From positions 1-64,000 of the forward strand of contig CAWDLE010000030.1 in assembly GCA_963803085.1 (NCBI GenBank): 64,000 nt of DNA. Direction: 5' to 3'. Shown piece by piece: positions 1 through 9,952 of this stretch. The stretch is from JACVRW01 sp963803085. GTDB taxonomy: Bacteria > Actinomycetota > Thermoleophilia > Solirubrobacterales > Thermoleophilaceae. The notes under the pieces are model-generated. The model saw only the letters and a list, made by a program, of their open reading frames with translations, was not told where the DNA came from and ran no database searches. The translations under genes were made by a program, and so were the position numbers. How positions within the stretch are numbered: the stretch's first letter is position 1; the number at the start of each line of letters is the position of its first letter.

Positions 1-62
1 CGTCCGACAGAAAAGAATTTGACAGACGCCTATATATTCTGCTAGCCTCCCCGAGGAAGACC

Positions 63-968
63 ATGATCGAGCTGCAGCAACTCACGAAGCGTTACGGCGA
101 AAAGCTCGCCGTGGATGCGATCAGCGCCACTATCCAGCCCGGGGTCGTCACCGGGTTCCTCGGCCCCAACGGCGCCGGCAAGTCCACGACAATGCGGATG
201 ATCCTGGGGCTCGACCGCCCGACCGCCGGAGCCGCGCTGGTGAACGGCCGGCCGTACGTCGACTCCCCAGCTCCCCTTGCGGAGGTCGGCGCGCTGCTCG
301 ACGCCAAGGGCGTCGACCTCAAGCGCAGCGCCCGGAACCACCTCCTCGCGCTGGGCGCGACGGTCGGGGTCGGTCGGCGCGCGTGGACGAGGTGCTCGCA
401 TCGGTCGGGCTGACCGAAGTGGCGAACAAGCCGGCGGGTTCGTTCTCGCTCGGGATGGGCCAGCGGTTGGGCATCGCCGTTGCATTGCTGGCCGACCCGA
501 AGGTGCTGATCCTCGACGAGCCCGTCAACGGTCTCGACCTCGACGGCATTCAATGGATCCGCGCTTTGCTCACCGAACTCGCCGAGGAAGGGCGCACCGT
601 CCTGCTCTCCTCGCACCTGATGAGCGAGATGCAGCTGGTCGCCGACCACCTGTTGATCATCGGCCAAGGCCGGATCCTCGCCGACACCTCGATGGCCGAC
701 TTCATCGCGCGTCCTCGGGCGACGCCATCATCGTCGCCTCCCCGGATGCCGGCGCGCTCGCATCGCTGCTGGCCGGGGACGGCGTGACCCTGACCTCGCA
801 CGAGAGCGGCCGCTTCGAGGTCCGCGGTCTCACGCCGGAGCAATCGGCGACATCGCCAGCAGGCACGGGCTCACGCTCCACGAGCTGGCGCCGGTCCCAG
901 CTTCGCTCGAGTCCGCCTACCTCGAGCTCACCCGTGACAGCGTCGAGTACGCCGGAACCGTCCAGTGA
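63..968 (+). pseudogene. ABC transporter ATP-binding protein, frame broken three times
   Basis: Energy-coupling ATPase of an ABC-2 type exporter, acting at the inner face of the membrane with the permease that follows 45 bp downstream. The first frame gives a Walker A loop GPNGAGKST (residues 34-42). The second frame carries the signature region SLGMGQR, Walker B LILDEPVNGLD and the switch region LLSSH. The third gives the usual regulatory tail. The frame changes near 377, 711 and 843, and joining the frames restores a family-length protein of about 300 residues ending in TGA at 966-968. A GAGGA ribosome site sits just before the ATG. A TTGACA lies at 19-24, but I see no well-spaced -10. Because all motifs survive, indel error is at least as likely as true decay. 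Confidence 0.8.
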
Positions 969-1013
969 CCCGCCCTGCTTCTCCCCTAGCCACGAATACA
1001 AAAGGGCACCCTG

Positions 1014-1855
1014 ATGACCACCGCCACCGTAATCGAACCGACCATCCGCTCCACGAGGGCACCGATCACGACGCAACGCCAGACCCTCGGGCGAGCCATC
1101 CACTCCGAGTGGATCAAGATCCGCACCCTGCGCAGCACGTGGATCGGGCTCGGCACCGTCCTGTTGATCCTGATCGGCATCGGCGCGATCGGGGCGCTCC
1201 TGTCGACGGGCCCCTTCCCGACGACGGCGACGGCTTCGGAGGCGACGGCCCGCTGGCAACCGTTCTCACCGGCGCCGACTTCGCGGTGCTCATGGTCGGC
1301 GTTCTGGGCGCCTTGGCCGGAGCCCGGGAGTACAGCTCGCGGATGATCACCGCCACGGTTGCCGCCGCGCCACGGCGCTGGCAGGTCGTCGTCTCCAAGG
1401 CCGTCGCGCTCACTGCCGTCGTCCTGCCTACGGCACTGCTCGGGGTCCTGGCCACCTTCGGCATCGGCATGGCCATTCTCTCCTCCGGCGATGGCGCGAC
1501 CGTCGCGCTCACCGACAGCGGCGTCTTGCGCGAACTGCTCGGGATGGCCGGCTACATCACCTCGATCGCCCTGATCGGACTCGGCCTCGGCGTTCTGCTG
1601 CGCAGCGTGGCCGGCAGCATCGGCGCCCTCGTCGCAGGCGTCCTCATCCTCCCGGCCCTTGCCGGTGGCCTACTGCCCGACAGCTGGGACTCCATCCTGC
1701 AGTACCTGCCGAGCTCCGCCGCGGCGGCGTTTACCACGGTGATGGCCGCGGGCGACAGCGTCCTCTCCGGCGGCGCAGGAGCACTTGTTCTCGCTGCATG
1801 GGTCGCGATCTCGTTGGGCGCCGCGGCTTGGGCCATCACCCGGCGCGACGTCTAG
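1014..1855 (+). CDS. ABC-2 family membrane permease (one frameshift)
   Basis: Membrane subunit of the exporter whose ATPase is encoded just upstream. The N-terminus has a cytoplasmic segment with IHSEWIKIRTLRSTW, the typical start of actinobacterial ABC-2 permeases in which SEW(I/T)KxRT precedes the first helix. Several long hydrophobic segments follow (for example around GLGTVLLILIGIGAIGAL and SIALIGLGLGVLL), and the protein ends AITRRDV. The frame changes once, near 1222, and joining the two frames gives about 280 residues, normal for the family. No regulator is adjacent. The substrate cannot be read from the sequence. Multidrug or antibiotic export is the common role of such pairs. Confidence 0.78.
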
Positions 1856-1976
1856 GTCGGCGGCGTGCTGCTTCCCTGCCGATCATGCAGATTGCGTGAG
1901 GCGCGGTCACACGGCTGCGCGGGAGCCTTTCCTCCGTCCCTGAAGCGAGCAAGTCCCTCCGCCACCGAAAGGACCG

Positions 1977-4222
1977 ATGCCCGACTACGGCCATGACCTT
2001 CGCCTCGGAGCGTTCGTCACCCCGGAGAGCCGGCGTCCTCAGGACGTCGTAGCACTCGCGCAGCTCAGCGAGCAGTCAGGGCTAGACCTGGTGACCTTCC
2101 AGGACCACCCCTACCAGCCCGCGCTCCTGGACATCTGGACGCTGCTCTCGTACGTCGCCGCTGCGACCGACCGCATCCACCTCGCGCCGGACGTCTTGAA
2201 CCTTCCGCTGCGGCACCCGGCCGTCACCGCGCGCGCCGCCGCCAGTCTCGACCTGCTCGCCGGCGGGCGCGTCAGCCTCGGCATCGGCGCAGGCGGGTTC
2301 TGGGACGGCATCGTCGCGATGGGCGGTCCTCAGCGCACCCCCGGCGAGAGCATCGAAGCCCTCGAAGAGGCGATCGACGTCCTGCGCCAGATGTGGGGTG
2401 TCGGCGAGCCCGGCGACGTCCGCGTCAAAGGAAAGCACTACAGCGTCATCGGAGCCAAACGCGGGCCCGAGCCGGCCCACGAGATCCCGATCTGGGTCGG
2501 CGCATATAAGCCGCGAGCGCTGCGCCTCCTCGCCCGCAAGGCCGACGGGTGGCTCCCGAGCCTCCCTTACATCGACGCCCGCGGGATCGGCATCACGCGG
2601 TCGAACGAGACGATCGATGAAGCGGCGGTGGCGGCCGGCCGCGACCCGCGCGAGATCCGGCGGCTGCTGAACGTCACGAGGTTGCGCTCTCGGTGGACGA
2701 CTGGGTGGAGCAGCTTCTGCCCTTCGTGGTCGAGCACGGCTTCGGCACGCTCATCCTCGGTTCCGACGACCCGCGCACGATCCGGAAGTTCGGTGAGGAG
2801 GTCGGCCCCGCGCTGCGCGCTGCGGTCGAGCGCGAGCGCCGCAGCGCTGGCACACCGACCGGCCCCGTCCGCGGCCAGCGGGCGCTCGCGCAGCGCCTCC
2901 CCGGCATCGACTACGACGCCGTTCCCGCGGGCGTCGAGGCGATCGAGCCCGGCGACCGCGCCTACTCGCGCGTGCGTTCGACGTACATCCGCCGCGGCGC
3001 GCCGGGGCTCGTCTTGCGTCCGGCGAGAGCGGAGCAGGTCGCCGAGGCGCTTGCCTACGCACGCGAGCAGGACGTGCCGCTCGCCGTCCGCAGCGGCGGC
3101 CACGGCATCAGCGGGCGGTCGACCAACGACGGCGGGATCGTGCTCGACGTCGGCAAGCTCAACAGCATCGAGGTCGTCGACCCACAGAGCGGGAAGGTCC
3201 GCGTCGGGCCCGGGGCCCGCTGGGGCGAGGTCGCCCGGATATTGCAGCCGCACGGGCTCGGGATGAGTTCGGGCGATCACGGCGACGTCGGCGTCGGGGG
3301 CCTAGCCACCGCCGGCGGCATCGGCTTGCTGGGCCGCGGACACGGCCTGACGATCGACCACGTCGCCGCCGCCGAGCTCGTCCTCGCCGACGGTTGCCAG
3401 GTGCGCGCCGACGCCGAGACGAACCCGGATCTGCTCTGGGCCGTCCGCGGGGCGGGCGGGAACCTCGGGATCGTCACGGGCTTCGAGCTCGACGCCTACC
3501 CGGTCGGCGACGTCGTCCTGAGCCTCATGACCTTCGACGCGCGCGAGACCGCCGCGTTCCTCGAGCGGTGGGGCGCGATCGTCGAGGCTGCGCCACGCGA
3601 GCTGACGAGCTTCCTCAGCCTCATGCCGCAGCAGGGAGTCGCCCAGCTCCAGACCGTGGTGGCGACCGCCGACGTGCGGCTGGCGACGAGCGCGCTGACG
3701 CCGCTGCTCGACGCCGCCCCGCTGCTCGACCAGCAGGCGCAGCTCGTCCCGTACGCGGCCGTCGTCCCGCCGCACGGCGGCGTGCCCCACGGCGGCAGCG
3801 CCGACCCCGCGTTCCGCTCCGGCCTCGTCGACCACCTGACCCCGGAGGTCGCGGCCGGCACGGCGGCGCTGGCGGCGTCGGGCGAGGCGCCGTTGATCCA
3901 GATCCGCCAGGTCGGCGGGGCGATCAACGACGTCGACGCCATGGCGACCGCCTACGCGCACCGGACGCAGAACTTCTGCCTGGGCGCCGTCGGGATCAGC
4001 CTGCCCGGCCTGAACCGCCGGTGGGACGCCGACGTCCAGCCGCTCATGCAGGGGCGCTACCTCTCCGGTGACACCGACACGCGACCCGAGCGCCTTCAGG
4101 ATGCGTTCCCCGGGCCGACGCTCGAACGGCTGCGGGCACTCAAGGCCGTCTACGACCCTGAGAACGTCTTCGACCAGAACTCCCCGATCGCCCCGGCGAC
4201 CTCGGCGAGCGCCGCGGCATAG
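1977..4222 (+). CDS. LLM-class flavin oxidoreductase fused to BBE-type FAD oxidase (one frameshift)
   Basis: Two flavoprotein modules appear to form one polypeptide of about 748 residues. Residues 1 to about 235 are a luciferase-like monooxygenase barrel, with LGAFVTPESRRPQD at the start, then HPAVTARAAASLDLLAGGR and IPIWVGAYKPRALRLLARKADGW. Its C-terminal part continues in the second frame (VEQLLPFVVEHGFGTLILG). A linker leads into an FAD-binding type 4 (PCMH) domain with RSGGHGISG, whose His is the covalent flavin site. It ends in a berberine-bridge-type tail (YDPENVFDQNSPI). The GDHGDVGVGG region lacks the Cys of bicovalent family members. The frame changes once, near 2678, inside the LLM part. 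No stop or new ribosome site separates the modules after that point, so the fusion does not depend on repairing the frameshift. Confidence 0.75.
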
Positions 4223-4406
4223 CGGCCCCTAGCGCGTCGCGGCGGTCGCGGCTTCGTCGAGGCCGGTCGTCGCCCCAGAAGAGTTCGTCGCCTCGTTCGT
4301 GGCCCACCAGTCACACCCCCCGGGTCACCATCGCCGAGCTGCTCGAGCACCTACCGGCCGCGCTGGTGGCCGTACGCCGCGAGCTCCGCCTGGCCGGCCG
4401 CATCAT

Positions 4407-4455
4407 GACGAGATGAATCATCCGGAATAGGTGACGACCGGTCACTCATCTCGCC
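4407..4455. promoter_or_regulatory. Nested inverted repeat upstream of the esterase unit
   Basis: GACGAGATGA (4407-4416) faces TCATCTCGCC (4446-4455), with 9 of 10 positions paired. GTGAC (4431-4435) and GTCAC (4441-4445) are nested inside with a 5-nt spacer. The structure lies 36 bp before the 32-codon ORF and could be an operator or an RNA hairpin. It is not followed by a T run, so it does not look like a terminator. The remainder of 4223-4490 shows no gene I can support. Confidence 0.4.
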
Positions 4456-4490
4456 ATCACCCTCTAACGGACCACTACAAAGGAGCCGAG

Positions 4491-4589
4491 ATGGCGATAT
4501 CAGACGGGTTCACGAGGGTCGCGACGCGTGCCAACGAGGCCGCCGAGCGTGCCGGAGCACTGACGTTGAATCGTGAGGGGGACTCATGA
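4491..4589 (+). CDS. Short upstream ORF (32 codons), coupled to the esterase
   Basis: An ATG at 4491 stands 5 nt after a strong AAGGAG ribosome site, and the frame runs 32 codons to TGA at 4587-4589, overlapping the ATG of the next gene (4586) in the sequence ATGA. The esterase itself has a weaker ribosome site, so it is probably translated by coupling. The peptide is charged and helical in character (TRVATRANEAAERAG) with no membrane segment. I do not recognise it. It could be a leader peptide, a small functional protein, or the remnant of a longer gene. Confidence 0.5.
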   Translation: MAISDGFTRVATRANEAAERAGALTLNREGDS

Positions 4590-5494
4590 GTCGCGAGCAG
4601 CGCGAGGCGCTCGACGCGCAACTGCGCGAGGCGCCCCTGGACCTCGGCGGGGAGGTGGCCGAGCAGCGAGTGATCATCGAGGAGATGATGGCCTCGACCC
4701 CGCTGGCCGACGACGTCACGACGAGCGACGCGACACTCGGCGAGATCGAAGCAATCCTCGTCGAGACGTCCGAGACGCGCTCTGATCGTGTGGTCCTGTA
4801 CCTGCATGGGGGCGCGTACGCGCTCGGATCGGCGGGGGTCGGCGTTGGGCTGGCCTCCGAGGTCGCTCGGCGTGCGAGGGCGCGTGCCTACTCGATCGAC
4901 TACCGCTTGGCGCCCGAGCATCCCTACCCTGCCGGCGTCGACGATACCGTTGCGGCGTATCGCGGCCTGCTCGACAGCGGCGTCGACGCCCGGCAGATCG
5001 CGATCGTTGGCGAATCGGCCGGAGCGGGGCTGGTAGCCGCGGCGCTCGTGAGGGCAAAGGCGGGTGGGCTACCCCAGCCGGCGTGCGTGGGCCTGATGTC
5101 CCCGTGGGTGGACTTGACGCTCACGAGTACGACGTTGGACAGCAAGGCCGACGTCGATCCGCTCCTGTCGGTGCAGGCGCTGCGACTTCGTGCTGACGAT
5201 TACGTGACGCCGGCGGATGCCCGGGCGGCGAGCCCGCTGTTCGCCGACCTCTCCGGGCTCGCCCCGCTGCTCGTCCAGGCCGGCTCGCACGACATCCTTC
5301 TGGGCGATGCCGTAGGTCTGGCTCGACGCGTGGCGGAGTGCGACGGTCGCGTCGGGCTCGACGTCTGGCCCGATGTGCCGCATGTCTTTCAGAGCTTCGC
5401 GAGCATGCTCGACGAGGGCGTCGATGCGCTCGATGCGCTGGGCGCGTTCGTCGACCGCTGGCTCAGCGCGGTCGATTCCGCGGTGGCTGCGTGA
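4586..5494 (+). CDS. Alpha/beta hydrolase, hormone-sensitive-lipase family esterase
   Basis: Cytoplasmic carboxylesterase of the HSL (family IV) type, 302 residues, as usual for the family. Visible elements are the oxyanion-hole motif HGGAY at residues 74-78 (normally HGGG/A), the helper motif YRLAPEHPYPA, the nucleophile elbow GESAG with Ser near 144, the acid region GSHDILLGD, and the catalytic His in DVPHVFQSF. It starts inside the stop of a 32-codon ORF (ATGA overlap). The natural substrate is not predictable; short-chain esters are typical. Confidence 0.88.
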   Translation: MSREQREALDAQLREAPLDLGGEVAEQRVIIEEMMASTPLADDVTTSDATLGEIEAILVETSETRSDRVVLYLHGGAYALGSAGVGVGLASEVARRARARAYSIDYRLAPEHPYPAGVDDTVAAYRGLLDSGVDARQIAIVGESAGAGLVAAALVRAKAGGLPQPACVGLMSPWVDLTLTSTTLDSKADVDPLLSVQALRLRADDYVTPADARAASPLFADLSGLAPLLVQAGSHDILLGDAVGLARRVAECDGRVGLDVWPDVPHVFQSFASMLDEGVDALDALGAFVDRWLSAVDSAVAA

Positions 5495-5865
5495 AGGACT
5501 GCTCGAGCTCGAGCCGGCGCGGGTGAGGGCACGCCCGGGGAGCGGCGGCCCGTCGGCTGGTCGCAGCCCGCGACGTAGATCGCGGCCTGGCGGCGCGCGA
5601 TCGCATCCAGTCGGGAGCGCTCGACAGCGGCTGAGCCAGCAGCGCGCCCATCAGGACGATGTCGGTGGAGGTGACGTCCCCCGGACCGCTCCCTCAAGCT
5701 TCACGGCCGCGCATGAGTCGCGCTGCACCAGCCGGCAGAGGGTTGGCCGCGGCGCCGGAACTGCCGAGGATCAGGCTGCCGCGACACCGCGGTAGACCGC
5801 CGACGGAGTAGGCCAGGGCCGGGCTGGACCCCGATCCCACCATGGGCTAGGTTGCTGTGACTCGT
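5495..5865. other. Intergenic stretch with no supportable gene
   Basis: About 370 bp of GC-rich sequence between the esterase and the MMPL gene. Short minus-strand frames exist (for example TDIVLMGALLAQPLS near 5600-5660), but none has a start, ribosome site and family-like sequence together. It could hold the decayed end of a membrane-protein gene, but that is only an impression. Confidence 0.4.
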
Positions 5866-5879
5866 CTCTCGGCCGAGAG
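5866..5879. promoter_or_regulatory. Perfect 14-bp palindrome covering the MMPL ribosome site
   Basis: CTCTCGGCCGAGAG is a perfect palindrome ending 5 bp before the ATG at 5885. Its right half contains the only ribosome-site-like sequence, GAGAGG. In RNA it could fold into a 5-bp stem with a GGCC loop and hide that site. In DNA it could be an operator. Confidence 0.45.
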
Positions 5880-5884
5880 GCCAG

Positions 5885-8056
5885 ATGTCTACTTACCTGT
5901 ATCGCCTCGGGCGCTGGGCGTCTCGGCGCCGGTGGATCGTCCTGACTTTCTGGCTTTCGCTGCTCGTCGCGGTGGTGGTGACGGCGCAGGCGGTCAAGAA
6001 GGACACAAACGACGCGTTCAACGTCCCGGGCACTGAGTCGCAGCGTGCGCTCGACCTGTTGGACGAGAAGTTCCCCGGGAGCGGCGGCGCGACGGCGAGG
6101 CTCGTGTTCGCAGCCCCGAAGGGACACACGCTCGACGAGCCGCGGTACGAGAAGGTCGTCGATCCGACGGTCGAGCGCGCCCGGGCGGTGCCGCAGGCCG
6201 TCACCACGGGCGAGCAGTTCGTCGAGGGCTTCACGCTGTCGCGCGACCGGACGATCGGCTTCGCCGATCTCCACTTCGCTGTCCCAGTCGAGGATCTGAG
6301 GGATCCGACGAAGGAGGCGCTCGAGCGGGTCGCGGGGCCGGCGCGCGAGGCGGGTCTGCAGGTCGAGTTCTCGGGCGGCGTTGTCAGCACGAGCGAGGGC
6401 GAGCAGTCGAGCGCTGAGGTGATCGGCGTGGTCGCCTCCTTCGTCGTGCTTTTCATCTCCTTCGGCACGCTGCTCCTTGCGGGGCTGCCGCTGGTGACCG
6501 CGATTCTCGGCGTGGCGATCGGGCTGTCGGCGATCTCCGCGCTGACCGCAGTCACTGAGATCAACTCGGTGGCTCCCACACTGGCGACCATGCTCGGCCT
6601 GGCGGTGGGGATCGACTACGCGCTGTTCATCGTGTCGCGCCACCGCCAGCAGCTTGCCGACGGGCTGGATCCCGCCGAGTCGGTCGCGCGCGCGACCGCC
6701 ACGGCCGGCAGCGCGGTCGTGTTCGCCGGAGTGACCGTGCTGATCGCGCTCGTCGGCTTGGTCGTGGTCGGCATCCCGTTCCTGTCGGTGATGGGGCTGG
6801 CGGCGGCCGGGACGGTGGCGATCGCCGTGCTGATTGCCGTAACGCTGCTGCCGGCGCTGCTCGGCTTCGCCGGCCAGCGCGCCGGTCGCGGTCGGCGGCA
6901 GAAGGAGGGTCCCACCGCGGGGCGGCGCTGGGCGCAGCTCGTGACGCGGAGGCCGTGGGTCGCGATAGGAGCGGTGATTGCCGTAATCGTCGTGGTGGCG
7001 TTGCCGGCACTCGACATCCGCCTGGGCCTGCCGGACGACGGCACGCAGCCGACGGACACGACCGAGCGCAAGTCCTACGATCTCCTGACCAAGGGCTTCG
7101 GCCCGGGCTTCACCGGGCCGCTGACGACCGTAATCGACTTCGAGAACTTCCGGGGCGAGGAGAGCCCGAGGGCGATCGCCGAGGACGCGGCGAGGGCGCT
7201 GGCCGAGTTCCCCGGCGTCGCGGCCGCCGCCGAGCCGCTCTTCAACGAGAACGGCGAGGTCGCGATCATCATCGTCACCCCGAGCGGCAGCCCAGCCGCA
7301 CAGACCACCAAGGACCTCGTCGATCGGATGCGCGACGAGGCCGCCGAGATCCGCCAGCGGTCGGGCATCAACGCGATGGTCACCGGCACGACGGCGATCA
7401 ACATCGACACGTCCGACAAGCTCACCGCCGCGCTGCCGGTGTTCCTCGTTCTCGTCGTCGGATTGGCGCTGCTCCTCCTGGCCGCGGTGTTCCGCTCGAT
7501 CGCGGTCCCGGTCACGGCCGCCGCGGGGTTCCTGCTCACGATCGCCGCCTCGCTCGGCGCGGTCGTCTGGATCTTCCAAGAGGGGAACTTGGCCGACCTG
7601 TTCGGAGTGGCCTCGACCGGACCGATCGTCAGCTTCCTGCCGGTGCTGATGATCGCCATCCTGTTCGGCCTCGCCATGGACTACGAGGTCTTCCTCGTCT
7701 CGCGCATGCGAGAGGGCTATGTCCACACGGGGAGGGCACGCGAAGCGACGATCAACGGCTTCGCGGCGAGCGCTCGGGTGGTCACCGCGGCAGCGCTCAT
7801 CATGATCGCCGTGTTCTCCAGCTTCATCATCGACGACGCGCTCACCGTCAAGTCGATCGGCTTCGCGCTGGCGTTCGGCGTGCTCGTCGACGCCTTCCTC
7901 GTCAGGATGACGCTCGTGCCCGCTGTGCTGGCCCTGCTCGACCGGCGTGCGTGGTGGCTTCCACGCTGGCTCGACCGGCGGATGCCGAACCTCGACATCG
8001 AGGGGGAGAAAATCCTGCACGAGCTCGACAGCTCGGGAGGGCGAGAGCGATCGTGA
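5885..8056 (+). CDS. MMPL family (RND superfamily) membrane exporter
   Basis: Proton-driven RND-type exporter of the MmpL/actinorhodin-transporter family, 723 residues, the short form lacking a large C-terminal domain. A helix at residues 17-35 is followed by an extracytoplasmic porter domain (about 40-190) and a block of five or six helices containing the proton-relay motif GLAVGIDYALFIVSRHR. A second porter domain and second helix block follow, with GLAMDYEVFLVSRMREG. The two-fold repeat is clear. The C-terminal tail is short and charged. Such proteins export lipids or drugs. There is no regulator beside it, and a perfect palindrome overlaps its ribosome site. Confidence 0.92.
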   Translation: MSTYLYRLGRWASRRRWIVLTFWLSLLVAVVVTAQAVKKDTNDAFNVPGTESQRALDLLDEKFPGSGGATARLVFAAPKGHTLDEPRYEKVVDPTVERARAVPQAVTTGEQFVEGFTLSRDRTIGFADLHFAVPVEDLRDPTKEALERVAGPAREAGLQVEFSGGVVSTSEGEQSSAEVIGVVASFVVLFISFGTLLLAGLPLVTAILGVAIGLSAISALTAVTEINSVAPTLATMLGLAVGIDYALFIVSRHRQQLADGLDPAESVARATATAGSAVVFAGVTVLIALVGLVVVGIPFLSVMGLAAAGTVAIAVLIAVTLLPALLGFAGQRAGRGRRQKEGPTAGRRWAQLVTRRPWVAIGAVIAVIVVVALPALDIRLGLPDDGTQPTDTTERKSYDLLTKGFGPGFTGPLTTVIDFENFRGEESPRAIAEDAARALAEFPGVAAAAEPLFNENGEVAIIIVTPSGSPAAQTTKDLVDRMRDEAAEIRQRSGINAMVTGTTAINIDTSDKLTAALPVFLVLVVGLALLLLAAVFRSIAVPVTAAAGFLLTIAASLGAVVWIFQEGNLADLFGVASTGPIVSFLPVLMIAILFGLAMDYEVFLVSRMREGYVHTGRAREATINGFAASARVVTAAALIMIAVFSSFIIDDALTVKSIGFALAFGVLVDAFLVRMTLVPAVLALLDRRAWWLPRWLDRRMPNLDIEGEKILHELDSSGGRERS

Positions 8057-8226
8057 GAATGTCAGCAACGGGGCGCAAAGATTGGACGGTGGGGAGAGTC
8101 CGGTCCGGGCCCAGTTAGCCCTGGGTCAGCGGGTTGGGGCGCGTTGCCTCTGCATGCCCGGCGTCGCGGCAAGACCTGGATCCCGCGTACTTGCTGATCC
8201 CGATTTGCCCTGACTGTCCATCCTGG

Positions 8227-8832
8227 TCATCCGGTAATGATGACGTCGCGACGGCTGTAGAGGCCGTCGGTCGCCGCTTGCAGAAGGAACGAGGCCACGT
8301 CCGCGCGTGAGATTCTCTGCGACATGCCGACCTTCTCGGTCTCGGGAACGACCCTAGGTTCGGTCTTGGGGCCATTGGTCAGATAGGTGGCGTAAACGAT
8401 GGTCCAATCAAGGCCGCTGGCGCGGAGGACTTCCTCACCGGCGGCCTTGTCTTTGATCTGGCTACCCATGGCCATGCGGGTCACAAGCTTGCTGACGGGC
8501 TTGAGCCGGTCACGCGCGACGGCGAAGGAGGACAACATCAAAATACGATCCGGACCCGCCTGCTCAGCCGCGGCCACCACGGCGCGAGTCGCCTCGGCGA
8601 GCACCGGTCCTCTGGCGCCAAGGACGCTGATGACGGCGTCGGCTCCCTTCATGGCCTGGGAGACCACTGCGCGGTCGGTGGCGTCGCCTTGGACAACGTG
8701 GAGGTTGGGGTCGGTCAGGGTGAGGGTCTCCGCGGACCGAGCAAGTGCCGTGACCTGGTGGCCAGCGGCGATTGCCTGCTCGACCAACGGAACGCCCGTG
8801 GCGCCCGCGGCGCCCAGGACGGTGAGGTTCAT
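8227..8832 (-). CDS. NAD(P)-binding SDR-like oxidoreductase (NmrA/BLVRB-like)
   Basis: Atypical short-chain dehydrogenase of 201 residues. The nucleotide-binding loop LGAAGATGVPLV is at residues 6-17, followed by HQVTALARS and a VVQGDATDR segment where the second strand meets the adenine ribose. ADAVISVLGARG and ILMLSSF follow. The classical YxxxK pair is absent and the C-terminal half has LDWTIVYATYLTNG, as in flavin-reductase-like members. A good ribosome site (AAAGGAG) precedes the ATG at 8832. It stands alone between two plus-strand units, and its substrate is unknown. Confidence 0.85.
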   Translation of the reverse strand: MNLTVLGAAGATGVPLVEQAIAAGHQVTALARSAETLTLTDPNLHVVQGDATDRAVVSQAMKGADAVISVLGARGPVLAEATRAVVAAAEQAGPDRILMLSSFAVARDRLKPVSKLVTRMAMGSQIKDKAAGEEVLRASGLDWTIVYATYLTNGPKTEPRVVPETEKVGMSQRISRADVASFLLQAATDGLYSRRDVIITG

Positions 8833-9118
8833 GGGTCTGCTCCTTTCATTCCTGGAGGATGTCTAACGAGACGACCTGATCCGTCCGCTGATCCATCGCG
8901 CAGCGGGGGTCGCCCTCGCACACTGACACGTCGCCCGGCACGGATACCGGAGCCTCATCCGCTCCACTTGTTTAGGCCTCCAGGGCAGGCCGGTCAAGGG
9001 CTCGTCTCCGCTCGCGTCGGCACGGCGTGGCCCACCCAGGCGACAGCGGAGTCCGCTGGAGGAATCGGCGCGTTGCCTGTGGCCTTCGGGGTCCCGGCCG
9101 TGTCGGCAGCGTTCTCGG

Positions 9119-9952
9119 ATGAGTAACCGAGTGCCCAACGCGAGCCGAAGAACGCAACATGGCGATCCGCCGGACGTGGCCCGGTGGGATCCGTTCATCC
9201 TTCTCGTTGAGGACGAGTTCAGCCCGCGCGGCTTCCCGTGGCACCCGCACCGCGGCTTTCAGACCCTGACGTACGTCTTCGCGGCCGTCTGGAGCACCGC
9301 GACAACGCGGGCGGCGCGGGCGTGCTGTCTCGCGGCGACGCGCAGTACATGGTCGCCGGCCGCTACGCGATGCACTACGAGCTGGCGCACGAACTGCAGC
9401 CCGTGCGGACGCTGCAGGCCTGGATCAACCTTCCTGCGGCCGACAAGCTAGGACCACCAGCTACGTCGATATACCACGCGCCGCCGCGACCCGGATCGAG
9501 AAGCCCGGCGTCAACGCCCGTCTCCATGTCGGCTCCGTCGCCGGACATGCCGGCGCCGACGTCCAGCAGTTCAAGGTTCCGATCACGCTGCTCGACGCCG
9601 AGCTCGAGCCGTCGGCGTCCATCGCCCACGAAGTCCCCGGCGACGACGCCGTCGCCATCCACGTCATCGACGGCGCCGTGCGCGTCGGCGCCGAGGGCAC
9701 GGCGGTCGCCGCGCGCCAGACGGCCTGGTTCGATCCCGAGCAGGAGGGCACGAGATCCATCGCCATCGAGGCCCCGACGCCAGCGTTCGTCATCGTCTAC
9801 TCGGGACGCCCAGGCGGCGAGCCCGTCGTCTTCGGCGACCCTTCCTCATGACCACGCCCGAGGAGAACGCGCGAGCCATGGCTGACTTCCAGGCTGGCGC
9901 TTCGGCCCATCCCGACGACCCGCCGCCCACCGACGCCGCCACCCGCCGCTGA
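9119..9952 (+). pseudogene. Pirin family protein, frame broken three times
   Basis: Bicupin of the pirin family, usually an iron-binding quercetinase-like or regulatory protein. The first frame gives WDPFILLVEDEFSPRGFPWH and HRGFQTLTYV, the conserved N-terminal cupin with its metal-binding His residues. The second gives LEHRDNAGGAGVLSRGDAQYM and the HYELAH segment. The third gives the second cupin (LHVGSVAGHAG, then AIHVIDGAV and FVIVYSGRPGGEP). The last returns for FLMTTPEENARAMADFQAG and ends TGA at 9950-9952. Frame changes lie near 9288, 9453 and 9840. Order and content are otherwise complete, so indel error is likely. Confidence 0.8.

Noticed and set aside
19..47. Classical sigma-70 promoter for the first gene
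   Set aside because: TTGACA is present at 19-24, but the sequence 16-18 bp beyond is not a -10 element; the AT-rich TATATATT is too close.
5771..8068. 765-codon minus-strand open frame
   Set aside because: It is antisense to the MMPL exporter and its sequence is Arg/His/Asp-rich low complexity, as expected from a shadow frame in high-GC DNA.
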